From assembly GCA_050246015.1 (NCBI GenBank), contig JBFWWU010000001.1, positions 124,001 through 188,000 on the forward strand: a DNA stretch of 64,000 nt. The letters run 5' to 3'. The translations under genes were made by a program, and so were the position numbers. Origin of the DNA: JTS-AC122 sp050246015 (GTDB lineage Bacteria; Planctomycetota; Phycisphaerae; Phycisphaerales; UBA1924). This document shows, one piece after another, positions 52,773 through 60,352 of this stretch. Every line of letters starts with the position of its first letter. Position 1 is the first letter of the stretch. Below the pieces are notes generated by a model. That model saw only the letters and a list, made by a program, of their open reading frames with translations. It was not told the DNA's origin and did no database searches.

Positions 52773-53490
52773 TCCCAGTCCTCTCCCCAAGGTGTGCACC
52801 GACGGCGCGCGGCGCCCGCCAAGTTTCAATCGCGCGCCGGGACATGCGGACAAGCACATCCGGGCGCAGGCACGTGACAAGATCCTCATGAGCCGTCGCG
52901 ACGACTAAGGCGGGCGCGTGCGGCAATCGCTCGATCATCCGTCGCACGGACGCCGCCAGGAGCGTGGCGCCCACTCGATCGAGCACCGATCCGAACTCGT
53001 CTAGGGCGATCAGCCGCGTCGCCGGCGAACGCGTGCGCGGCGGGCGCGAGAGCGCGATCGCGAGCCGGGCACGCGCCCTCTGCCCATCGGAGAGTTCGTC
53101 GAGCGTGCGGCCGAAGAGCGCCGGTTCGCCCAGACCGACCTGCGTGAGGATCCGGACGGCGGATCTGGCGTCCCCGGAGAGTTGGTCCAGGATCGCCCGC
53201 CCCCGACTCGCCGGGGCGAACTCGCTCGCGATCAGGTTGGCGTAACACCCGGCGCCGCCCGCACGGCGCGCCAGCAGCCTGAGCAGCGACGACTTTCCGC
53301 TGCCGCTCTCTCCGATGACCATCGCGATCACGCCGGGAGCGAGCAGGCCTTGGAGATCGCGCACGGCCTGCGCCAGCCGATCGTGCCAGCGCGCCGCCCC
53401 GGGGTGTTCCCCAGCGAGCACGCCGAAGAGCGTGCAGGCCTCGGTCACGCGGCGCGACACCCGGCGTCGCTTCGTCCCAGTTCGCTTCAA
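52681..53490 (-). CDS. ABC-type ATPase paired with the acetyltransferase (COG2401-like)
   Basis: The protein has 269 residues from TTG 53490, which follows an AGGGGG ribosome site; GTG 53460 and GTG 53448 are alternatives. Motifs are Walker A GESGSGKSS (60-68), signature LSDGQRARARLAIA (133-146), Walker B LIALDEF with Glu165, and the switch His201 in VATAHED. No membrane partner is encoded nearby, so it is a soluble ABC ATPase like those in DNA repair, translation or COG2401 fusions. COG2401 joins this ATPase to an acetyltransferase domain in one chain; here they are separate, overlapping genes in different frames. The frame continues upstream to 53943 across the regulator gene, but that part is a shadow. 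Confidence 0.8.
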   Translation of the reverse strand: MKRTGTKRRRVSRRVTEACTLFGVLAGEHPGAARWHDRLAQAVRDLQGLLAPGVIAMVIGESGSGKSSLLRLLARRAGGAGCYANLIASEFAPASRGRAILDQLSGDARSAVRILTQVGLGEPALFGRTLDELSDGQRARARLAIALSRPPRTRSPATRLIALDEFGSVLDRVGATLLAASVRRMIERLPHAPALVVATAHEDLVTCLRPDVLVRMSRRAIETWRAPRAVGAHLGERTGNGTTCATPGRVDTKRDAPGCDSSRIDSRSG

Positions 53491-53537
53491 GGCATCCCCC
53501 TGTATTGGCTTCCCATTCGGGAACCTACCCGCGCCAG

Positions 53538-54071
53538 TCAAAGTTCGTAAAGTCCTTGCCCGCGATTCGATGCGGCGCGCGCGGACGAGCGGTCGGCAGT
53601 TCCAAACTTCATAGAGGTAAGTCCATTGGTTCTGGCCATGACCCGGATGAGGTCGACGTGCCGGCGAACGCCGTGGTAGGTCAGCCCGAGTTCTCGCGCC
53701 GCATCCTTGATGGACAAGCCGGCGAAGATGCACGCCTCGGCGGCTCGCTTCATCCCCGCCGGCCAAGTTTCGTGGTGAAGCGCCGCGAACTGGAACTGCT
53801 CGCTTGTGACGCGCCGGACCAGACGGCGCACGCGGCTCCGCAGCACGCGCGGGCTGACGCTCATGAGTGCCGCCAGGTCCTTGGTTCGTTTCCCGTCGTT
53901 GAAGACCGCCAGGATCAACTCTCTGTCGGCGCGCGGAAGCCACTGGGCTCTTGAGGTGATCCGTTCCACGACCTCGCGTCCGTGTCGGCGGCGGAGATCG
54001 GTTGGAGCCTCAGAAGTGTCGAAATCACCCAGTTTCACATAGTTCTCTTGACAAACTGGCAGGGACCGCAT
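53538..54071 (-). CDS. Two-HTH DNA-binding regulator, first gene of terminase operon
   Basis: The protein has 177 residues from ATG 54071, preceded by GAGGA at eight bases. Two helix-turn-helix regions are seen: one around 50-90 (SRAQWLPRADRELILAVF, then RTKDLAALMSVSPRVLRSRV) that resembles sigma-70 region 4 or a LuxR-like HTH, and one around 106-145 (AARELGLTYHGVRRHV). No sigma region 2 is present, so it is a small transcription regulator or an RNA polymerase binding factor. Being divergent from the LexA-like repressor, it is likely the switch that controls the operon. Confidence 0.6.
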   Translation of the reverse strand: MRSLPVCQENYVKLGDFDTSEAPTDLRRRHGREVVERITSRAQWLPRADRELILAVFNDGKRTKDLAALMSVSPRVLRSRVRRLVRRVTSEQFQFAALHHETWPAGMKRAAEACIFAGLSIKDAARELGLTYHGVRRHVDLIRVMARTNGLTSMKFGTADRSSARAASNRGQGLYEL

Positions 54072-54101
54072 GAGAAATCCTCATTCTTGTGGCTCTGGCT
54101 A

Positions 54102-54134
54102 TTGACAGGACACCACCGTAGTGTACTGTACAGT
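54102..54134 (+). promoter_or_regulatory. Divergent promoter/operator with palindrome ACTGTACAGT
   Basis: TTGACA (54102-54107) is followed after 16-17 bases by TACTGT/ACTGTA, a plausible sigma-70 promoter for the repressor. The perfect 10-base palindrome ACTGTACAGT (54125-54134) overlaps its -10 region and sits in the 113-base gap between divergent genes, so it is a good operator candidate for the repressor itself. The gap is clearly lower in GC than its surroundings. Confidence 0.5.
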
Positions 54135-54184
54135 CAACATTGTAATGAGTGTATCCAATTATGGACTTTTCACAAGGTTTTTGT

Positions 54185-55222
54185 ATGGATGATCGCCAAA
54201 ATAGCGCGCATAATAAGGCACTCGACCATGGGAATACCATACAGTTACCTGATTTTATGAACGAGCCGATTTCTCGATCTCTTGGCCACATGCTCCGCTC
54301 GAGAAGAATCTCGCGGCGGATGACGCTGGACCAGTTGGCCTCTCTGGTGGGTTGTACGAAGAGTTATCTCTCGGGGATCGAGACGGGCAAGCGCGACGGC
54401 ACGCCGGGCGAGGCGCTGCTGCGCCGAATCGAGAGCACGCTGGGGTTTGCCGATGGCGAGTTGGTGGCCATTGCTGAATGGCAGACGACGCCGCCGAGCG
54501 TGAAGCGCACCGTCAGCCAGATGCAGTCGCTCGCATCCGCGACGCGGCGGCTGATTCATGCGCTCTCCAATGCGCGTGCACACGAGACGCCCGCCGGTCG
54601 CGAGGCTTCGCCCAGGTCCGGGGACTCGCTCGCGGTCACGCTGGATCAACTGTACCAGTCGGGTGAACTCCGCCGACTCATCGATCAGATTTCTCCGCCG
54701 GATGACGCGGGTTCGGCGGCGTCAGCCGGGTGTTCCGCGACCGCGCGTCCGGGATCGGGAATCGCGGGCGAAGCGGGGATCGGAGTGGAACCACTTCGCG
54801 CGATGCTCCCGGTGGAGATCCCGCTGATCAACTCGGTGGCGGCGGGGTATCCGGCCGAGTTTACCGACCTGGGGTATCCGGCGCGCGTCGCGGACGAGTA
54901 CGTCCGGGCGCCGGACGTTCATGATCCCGATGCGTTCGCCGCCCGCGTGGTCGGCGAATCCATGATGCCCGATTACCGCGAGGGGGACATTGTCATTTTT
55001 TCACCCGCCAAGCAGGTCAAGTCCGGCATGGACTGTTTCGTGCGGCTCGAACCTGATCACGAGACAACCTTCAAGCGCGTCTACATCGAGACCGGTTCCG
55101 AAGAAGGCGCGGGCGCGGTGATCCGGCTTCAGCCGCTCAACCCCGCGTTTGCCGCGACGGTGCTCGATCGCGAGCGGGTCGCCGGGTTGTACGCGGCCGT
55201 CGGCGTGATGCGGATGCTCTAA
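54185..55222 (+). CDS. LexA/CI-like repressor: XRE-type HTH plus S24 self-cleaving peptidase
   Basis: The protein has 345 residues from ATG 54185 (AAGG upstream); GTG 54149 and ATG 54257 are possible. The HTH domain is at about 32-90 (RRMTLDQLASLVGCTKSYLSGIETGKRD). A linker leads to the S24 peptidase with the Ala-Gly cleavage site in SVAAGYPAEF (about 218-227), Ser259 in GESMMPDYREGD and Lys297 in TTFKRVY. This is the LexA/phage CI design in which RecA filaments trigger self-cleavage during DNA damage. Its genomic position, divergent from the terminase operon, makes an SOS-type switch plausible. It is longer than LexA because of an approximately 90-residue low-complexity linker. Confidence 0.88.
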   Translation: MDDRQNSAHNKALDHGNTIQLPDFMNEPISRSLGHMLRSRRISRRMTLDQLASLVGCTKSYLSGIETGKRDGTPGEALLRRIESTLGFADGELVAIAEWQTTPPSVKRTVSQMQSLASATRRLIHALSNARAHETPAGREASPRSGDSLAVTLDQLYQSGELRRLIDQISPPDDAGSAASAGCSATARPGSGIAGEAGIGVEPLRAMLPVEIPLINSVAAGYPAEFTDLGYPARVADEYVRAPDVHDPDAFAARVVGESMMPDYREGDIVIFSPAKQVKSGMDCFVRLEPDHETTFKRVYIETGSEEGAGAVIRLQPLNPAFAATVLDRERVAGLYAAVGVMRML

Positions 55223-55246
55223 CGCGGCGTGCGACGCTTGGGGATG

Positions 55247-55795
55247 CTACGGCTCCAGCGACAAGACGCGGTCGGGCTCGCCTTGGCGAGAGACGATGAT
55301 GCGGCGGGCGCGACCATCGATGTGCGAGAGGCGCCATCCCGGAGCGATCTCGTCGCCTAGCCGGAACACTTTGCCATCGATCGAAACCAACCCGGTATCG
55401 TCGTGGCCCATGATGGCGGAGACCTTGACCTGATCGAGCGGGTCCGCGGTGTCGGCGGGCGCGCTCCGCGGTTTGGCCGGCTGGGAGTCGCTCTGCTTTG
55501 CGTCGGGGAGCACGGCGGGCGTCTGCATGGGGGATTCCGTGACCGGCGCCGTGGCAAGCCGGTGCTCCGCGATCCACTTCAGCGCCGATGACTGTCGATC
55601 GGTCAGCGAGGTCGCGCCGGGCCCCCCACTGCCCGGCAGCGCCGCACCCGGGCCGGCGGCGATCGACAAGCCCGCGGGCGCCGACGCGGGACCGCCCGCC
55701 AGCAAGCGAACCGCCAGTACCAGCAGGCCCGGGCCCAGGATCGTGGCCAGCAACGGGACCCGCGAGGAGCGAGAAAGGTCCGCGAAGGTGGTCAC
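55247..55795 (-). CDS. PilP/GspC-like pilus or type II secretion protein
   Basis: The 182-residue protein starts with GTG 55795, sharing four bases (GTGA) with the end of the PilO-like gene. One membrane helix near the N-terminus (VPLLATILGPGLLVLAVRLLAG, about 11-32) is followed by a polar Pro/Ala-rich segment and a small C-terminal beta domain (about 120-182: VKVSAIMGHDDTGLVSIDGKVFRLGDEIAPGWRL). That layout and the KVFRLGDEI block fit PilP or the periplasmic HR domain of GspC, which bind the secretin. No secretin gene follows; the next gene is the convergent repressor. Confidence 0.7.
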   Translation of the reverse strand: MTTFADLSRSSRVPLLATILGPGLLVLAVRLLAGGPASAPAGLSIAAGPGAALPGSGGPGATSLTDRQSSALKWIAEHRLATAPVTESPMQTPAVLPDAKQSDSQPAKPRSAPADTADPLDQVKVSAIMGHDDTGLVSIDGKVFRLGDEIAPGWRLSHIDGRARRIIVSRQGEPDRVLSLEP

Positions 55796-56460
55796 GGCTG
55801 TCCTCCGTTGGCGGCGTCCGGCAACGGGAGCGGGGACGCATCGACCGCGAAGTGAGACGTCTCGATGACGGCGGTGACGAGTTTGGAATCGGCCTCGCTC
55901 ACCGGGCCGTCGAGCGCCTGCACGCGCAGGGAGCGCACATGCGCGTAGGCCAGTTCCGTCTGCATCATCGAAAGGAACCGGCACAGGTCGGCGTACGTCG
56001 CGCTCAGCGCGATGGAGTACCCCACGGATGCATCGCGCGGACGGAGGGTCAACGTCGCTCCGGGCGTTCCCGGGGCGAGCGGGGATGCGGGCGTGCCGCC
56101 GCCGGTCGCAAAGGACGCCGGCGTGAGTCGCTGCGGCTCCATCCGATCGACCCGCACGCGGTGGTCGCTGGCAAGCCGCATGATGCGGGAGAAGAGTTCG
56201 CTTTCGCGGCGCGCGAGTTCGCCGGCGCGCTCGAGGCGCTCGGCCTCGGCCCGGGCTCGCTCCATCTGCGTCAGGGCGGCGGGGACCGCGTCGGCCATAC
56301 CGGCCTGGCTCGGCAACTTCGCCGTCAGTTCATCGCATCGCTTCTGGAGTTCCCCGAGCGTTGTCTTCTGGGGATCCACGAACATGAAGTGGATCCCCAG
56401 CGCCACCGCCAGGCCGATCAGCCCTTCGCTGGCGAGCCGGCGTCGAAGTTCCGGGATCAT
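55792..56460 (-). CDS. PilO-like inner-membrane pilus/secretion protein
   Basis: This 222-residue bitopic membrane protein has an N-terminal helix (LASEGLIGLAVALGIHFMFV, about 8-27), a coiled-coil stretch (about 30-100: LQKRCDELTAKLPSQ) and a ferredoxin-like C-terminal domain (about 130-205) with YSIALSATYADLCRFLSMMQTE. That is the PilO/GspM layout. In type IV pili, PilO forms a heterodimer with PilN in the inner-membrane alignment complex. The ATG start at 56460 overlaps the previous stop by four bases. Confidence 0.82.
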   Translation of the reverse strand: MIPELRRRLASEGLIGLAVALGIHFMFVDPQKTTLGELQKRCDELTAKLPSQAGMADAVPAALTQMERARAEAERLERAGELARRESELFSRIMRLASDHRVRVDRMEPQRLTPASFATGGGTPASPLAPGTPGATLTLRPRDASVGYSIALSATYADLCRFLSMMQTELAYAHVRSLRVQALDGPVSEADSKLVTAVIETSHFAVDASPLPLPDAANGGQP

Positions 56461-58217
56461 GGGCGGCCTCCGGTGGTTTCGGTAGCCGCCGCGGCACGGG
56501 CTGATCGTTCCCCGGCCAGGGCGTCGCGAAGGTCCTCGATCGGGAGGCCGACGAGCGCGATGCTGGCGTCGAAGGCCAGGAACGTCTGCTGCGTCGTCGG
56601 GAGCCTGGTGGACCCGAGGTTCGTGGACGTGACGAGCGGCGACTTGGAAAGGCGATCCAGGTATCGCCTGAGAAAGTCGGCTGGGGCCGTGTCGCCGGTG
56701 TCATCCGGCGCGACGGTCCCGGCGATCCGCGCGACCCACCCGCCCTGCTCGGGCGCGATCTCGATCCCGCGCAGGCGGATGTTGGCCGGGGTCTCCTCGG
56801 CGAGCATGGCCAGCACGGCGGCGGCGACCGGCGAGTCCGGGACGAGTTGCTTGAGCCTCGCGTGGGCCTGCGACACGCCGAGCCTGGCGGCGACCGACCG
56901 ATCGACCGCGTGCCGGGCCGCGCTGGGAACGGCCTGCTCGGCTTCGAGTCGTGCGGCCAGCGCCCGCTGATCGCGCACGAGGTAGTAGTGCTGAGCGGCA
57001 TCGAGGGCGGTGGCGAAGATCGCCAGCGCCACCCCGATCCGCAGCGCGCGACGCAGGCTGGCGAACCGCTCCAGGTCGCGCCGTGCCCTGGGCAACAGGT
57101 TCAGCCGGAGCGTCGCGGCGTGCGAGTACGCGGACGACTCACCCTCCAGAACGGCCCCGACCGACGACGCCGCGGGCTGCATGACGGTGATGCCCGCGCC
57201 GGCGTCCGCGGACAAGACCGACTCCAGGTGCGGGATCTTCGCGCCGGGCCCGGCCAGCATCACGCGCAGCGAGCCGCGCTCCTCGGCGCTGAGGCAGAAC
57301 CGGATCGACTGCTTGATCTCGATCGCGAGTCGCTGGATGATGGGGCGCACGATCGGGAGGCTGACCGACGAGTGGTTGTCGGCGACGTCGGCGCCGCTTG
57401 GAGGGGCATCCGACACGCCGCGCTGAAATAGGATATCCCGCGCCGCCGATCGCTCGGACTCCGTCACCGCGGCGCCGGGCGGAGAGGGGGACCTGGAGGC
57501 GCTGGCGCGGGTCAGGAGTTCCACAAGTTGCTCGCACCCGTGTGGGAGGAAGCGCGCCAGCGCCAGCCGCTGCGGGGTGTGCACCACCAGGGCGGAGCCG
57601 TGATCGCCCATCCACAGCACCGCACAGGCGCCGCCGCGGGCGTGGCGTGCGGCTTCGAGGCAGGTCGCGGCGAGCATCACGGCCGGGGCGGGCAGGCTCC
57701 GCTCGACGGCGAGCCCGGCGTTCTGAACGCTCTGGCATACCGCCGACGCGCCGAACTCCGAATCGATCGCCGCGAGGTGGTGCATCTGGGGAGGGCGGGG
57801 CGACCCGTCGGCATTGACGCCGGGGCCTGAGTCCGTGGAGACGTGATGGATCGCGACGGTCGCCAGATCCAGCGGGAACGCCGCGGCTTCGGCGATCGCC
57901 AGTTCGGTCGCGGCCCGCGCCGCGGCCAGACCGGTCGCGGCCGGCACGGAATACACCGACGCCGCGGAGTCGGGGCCCGAGTAGATGATCGTTGCGCCGC
58001 GTCCATGCAGGTTCAGTTCGCTCACCCACGGCGCCAGCGTGGTCTGCAGGGCGGCGAGTTGCTCGGTCCATCGCTTGTGCGCCTGGGCGCCGGGCGTCTG
58101 GGGCGGGGGATCGAGGCGAGTTATCCGCACCGCGTCCGGCACGCCGTGCTTCATCACGGTGAGTTGATGACGCGTGGGCGTGACCTCAACCAGAATGGCA
58201 TTCATGTTGACGGACAT
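56457..58217 (-). CDS. PilM-PilN fusion (GspL-like) of pilus/type II secretion platform
   Basis: The protein has 586 residues from ATG 58217 (or 582 from ATG 58205). The N-terminal part (about 1-385) is an actin-like PilM/GspL cytoplasmic domain, with IIYSGPDSAASVYSVP and LAGPGAKIPHLESVLSAD blocks. After a basic segment (LPRARRDLERFASL) comes a single membrane helix (ALRIGVALAIFATALDAAQHYY, about 400-421) and a PilN-like periplasmic domain with a coiled coil and ferredoxin fold. PilM and PilN are usually separate genes; here one chain does both jobs, as GspL does. It is the first gene of the pilMN-pilO-pilP-like operon. Confidence 0.82.
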   Translation of the reverse strand: MSVNMNAILVEVTPTRHQLTVMKHGVPDAVRITRLDPPPQTPGAQAHKRWTEQLAALQTTLAPWVSELNLHGRGATIIYSGPDSAASVYSVPAATGLAAARAATELAIAEAAAFPLDLATVAIHHVSTDSGPGVNADGSPRPPQMHHLAAIDSEFGASAVCQSVQNAGLAVERSLPAPAVMLAATCLEAARHARGGACAVLWMGDHGSALVVHTPQRLALARFLPHGCEQLVELLTRASASRSPSPPGAAVTESERSAARDILFQRGVSDAPPSGADVADNHSSVSLPIVRPIIQRLAIEIKQSIRFCLSAEERGSLRVMLAGPGAKIPHLESVLSADAGAGITVMQPAASSVGAVLEGESSAYSHAATLRLNLLPRARRDLERFASLRRALRIGVALAIFATALDAAQHYYLVRDQRALAARLEAEQAVPSAARHAVDRSVAARLGVSQAHARLKQLVPDSPVAAAVLAMLAEETPANIRLRGIEIAPEQGGWVARIAGTVAPDDTGDTAPADFLRRYLDRLSKSPLVTSTNLGSTRLPTTQQTFLAFDASIALVGLPIEDLRDALAGERSARAAAATETTGGRP

Positions 58218-58425
58218 GAGTCTGCGCCGCTGCCGGGCGCGCATGCGGGAGCGTTGCAGAACGTATCGACCGATGCATAGTGTCACTTGCGGCTAGTTGC
58301 CGGGGTTCTGGCGCGGGGGACAAACCGGCGTGGCGCGGCCTCCCGTGTCCTGCCACATTGGGCGCAAGAACAGCGTCCGGCGTGCGATTGGGAGCGTGAA
58401 AACCTGTGGCGATTCTTCGTGTGCG

Positions 58426-60183
58426 TTATCTGGCGAAGAACTCGTGCAGGAAGGCGAAGAAGTCGAGGCTGTCAAAGGCGCCGCTGCCGTCCATGTCGAA
58501 GACCTCGCAGGATGGCCCGATAACGCCGCCGGAGTCCGCGATGCACGTGAGGCAGGCAAAGAAATCGGTGCTGTCGAGGAGGCCGTCCTGGTTCGCGTCG
58601 CCGAGTTTCTCCGGCGGATAGATGACCCAGGTACGGTTGGCGGGGTAGCCTCGCAAGGTCCGCTGCACGACCTGGCCGTCCATCCTGGGCCAGCGCACGA
58701 TGATCTCGTCGGCCTTGACGGCGTCGTTCATCCCGAAGTGCTGCATCAGGTCGTTCTGGTTCTTGAAGTTTGATCCGGCGACCACTTCTCGCCATTGCCA
58801 GGTTGAACCGACGCGAAGATCGATCTGGGCCCCGACAGCGAACCGGTTGGCGCCGCGGCCCACGACGCGGAACTTCATCCAGTGCCGCCGCTCGCCCTCG
58901 TGGTTGATGAACATCTTGAAGGACGGGGGTAGCGTTCCGGTGCGGTTGGAGACCATCAGGTCGAGGTCGCCGTCGTTGTCCAGATCGGCGACGGCGCACG
59001 TGAAGGATTCGGCCGGATCGGCGACGTTCATCTCGCCGGCCACTTCGACCGCGACCTGTCCGTCGATGTTCCGGAACATCTTGTTGGGGGAGCTGCTGTG
59101 GCAGACATACAGGTCATCAAACCCGTCGTTGTTGTAGTCAAAGAAGACCGATCCCCAGGCGAGTTGCCCGTCGCTCGTGCCGGAGGCGGCGGCTCGATCG
59201 ATGAAGGTGCCGTCGCCCTGGTTCATGTACAGGTAGTTGGGAGCGTTCCCGCCGCCGACGTTGGTGATGTACATGTCGGGGTGGCGGTTGTGGTCGAAAT
59301 CGCCGAAGGTGAGGCACATCGCGTCGATGCAGCCGTTGGTGCCGGAAGCCGCGGAGATGTCCACGAACTGCCCGTTGTCGTTGCGCCACATGCGGTTTCG
59401 GATGGCGCAGGCCTGACTGGCGCCCTTGTCATTGGAGAGATACAGGTCGGGGTCGCCGTCGCGATCAAAGTCGAAGAACGACGATTGGAAACTGGGGTCA
59501 AGGCCGGCATCGATTCCCATGGGCACGGCCATTTCGGTGAAAGACTGACCCTGGTTGTTGATGTAGAAGAGATTCTTGACGAGATTCTGTGGGAACGGGG
59601 GGGCCGGGTAGTTCGTCGTGGTGCGGTTGGCAACGTAGATATCGAGCCAGCCGTCACCGTTGACGTCTCCCCAGGCCGAACTCTGCCCCGCGGCCTCGAT
59701 GCCCATGGCGAACGCGGCCGTGACGTCTTCGAACTGGAAGTTTCCAAGGTTCCTGAGCAGGATGTTGGCCTGGAGCCAGCACGTGATGAGCAGGTCCAGG
59801 TCGCCGTCGTTGTCGAAGTCGGCCGAAGAAACGCCCGCGGCGGCTCGGCGGCTGGGGATCCCGTTGTTGGTCGAGCGGTTGGTAAAGACGCCCGCGCCAC
59901 TATTCTGATACACCCCGATGGTGTACGGGCTCTGCGCCGAGACCGACTGCTTCCCGAGCAGGACCAGGTCGGGCGCGCCGTCGTTGTTCAGATCGACGCA
60001 GGCGAACCCGCAGCCGAACGACCGGCTGTCTTCCGGGAGATACGACACCCCGCGGGCGCCGGCCTCGCTGGTGAAGGGCAACTCCGTCTGCGCGGCGGCC
60101 CTGAACGAGCCGGCGAAGACCGCCGGCATGATCGTCAATCCAGCCACGAATCGACCGAACGTGGTCACGTGAATAAGCATCAT
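58426..60183 (-). CDS. Secreted FG-GAP/UnbV repeat protein with dockerin-like tail
   Basis: The protein has 585 residues from ATG 60183 (GAGGA upstream). After a signal peptide (about 1-31) there are six or more FG-GAP/VCBS calcium-binding repeats with the DxNxDGxxDL pattern (for example VDLNNDGAPDLVLLGKQ, ADFDNDGDLDLLITC, GDVNGDGWLDIYVAN). An ASPIC/UnbV-type domain follows (about 450-535: GRGANRFAVGAQIDLRVG and VVRW-type ending). The C-terminus is a dockerin-like pair, GDANQDGLLDSTDFFACLTC and DMDGSGAFDSLDFFAFLH. These proteins bind other proteins or glycans outside the cell. Confidence 0.9.
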   Translation of the reverse strand: MMLIHVTTFGRFVAGLTIMPAVFAGSFRAAAQTELPFTSEAGARGVSYLPEDSRSFGCGFACVDLNNDGAPDLVLLGKQSVSAQSPYTIGVYQNSGAGVFTNRSTNNGIPSRRAAAGVSSADFDNDGDLDLLITCWLQANILLRNLGNFQFEDVTAAFAMGIEAAGQSSAWGDVNGDGWLDIYVANRTTTNYPAPPFPQNLVKNLFYINNQGQSFTEMAVPMGIDAGLDPSFQSSFFDFDRDGDPDLYLSNDKGASQACAIRNRMWRNDNGQFVDISAASGTNGCIDAMCLTFGDFDHNRHPDMYITNVGGGNAPNYLYMNQGDGTFIDRAAASGTSDGQLAWGSVFFDYNNDGFDDLYVCHSSSPNKMFRNIDGQVAVEVAGEMNVADPAESFTCAVADLDNDGDLDLMVSNRTGTLPPSFKMFINHEGERRHWMKFRVVGRGANRFAVGAQIDLRVGSTWQWREVVAGSNFKNQNDLMQHFGMNDAVKADEIIVRWPRMDGQVVQRTLRGYPANRTWVIYPPEKLGDANQDGLLDSTDFFACLTCIADSGGVIGPSCEVFDMDGSGAFDSLDFFAFLHEFFAR

Positions 60184-60352
60184 GGCGGTAGTTCCTCGGG
60201 TGCGATCCAGCCGGGCGGCGCCGAGTCGCGGTGTGCGATCGGCCCCATGAGCATACCTCTGGTTCGGCCCGCGGCAAAGCGGTTCTTTGGTTATCGGCGC
60301 ATCTCTCGCCGTACAATCGCGGGTTCGGTTTCCCCCACATAAAGGAATGTGC

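Larger units (their letters stand above)
49706..55222. mobile_element. Phage-derived or domesticated terminase island (no portal or capsid)
   Basis: Six minus-strand genes (53538-54071 down to 49706) and a divergent LexA/CI-like repressor form one compact unit between ordinary chromosomal genes. Within it are a small-terminase-like protein and an intact large terminase, a COG2401-like ATPase plus acetyltransferase pair, and two regulators. Genes overlap by 1-4 bases, typical of phage operons. Portal, head, tail, lysis and integrase genes are missing, and I found no attachment repeats. A degraded prophage and a domesticated DNA-processing module are both possible. Boundaries are estimates. Confidence 0.5.

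Noticed and set aside
53491..53943. N-terminal extension of the ABC ATPase upstream of 53490
   Set aside because: The frame is open but is Arg/Gly-rich, lies opposite in frame to the real HTH regulator gene, and has no ribosome site; the ATPase fold begins after the TTG.
49706..55222. Complete prophage
   Set aside because: No portal, capsid, tail, lysis or integrase gene and no attachment repeat could be found; the genes on both sides are ordinary chromosomal ones.
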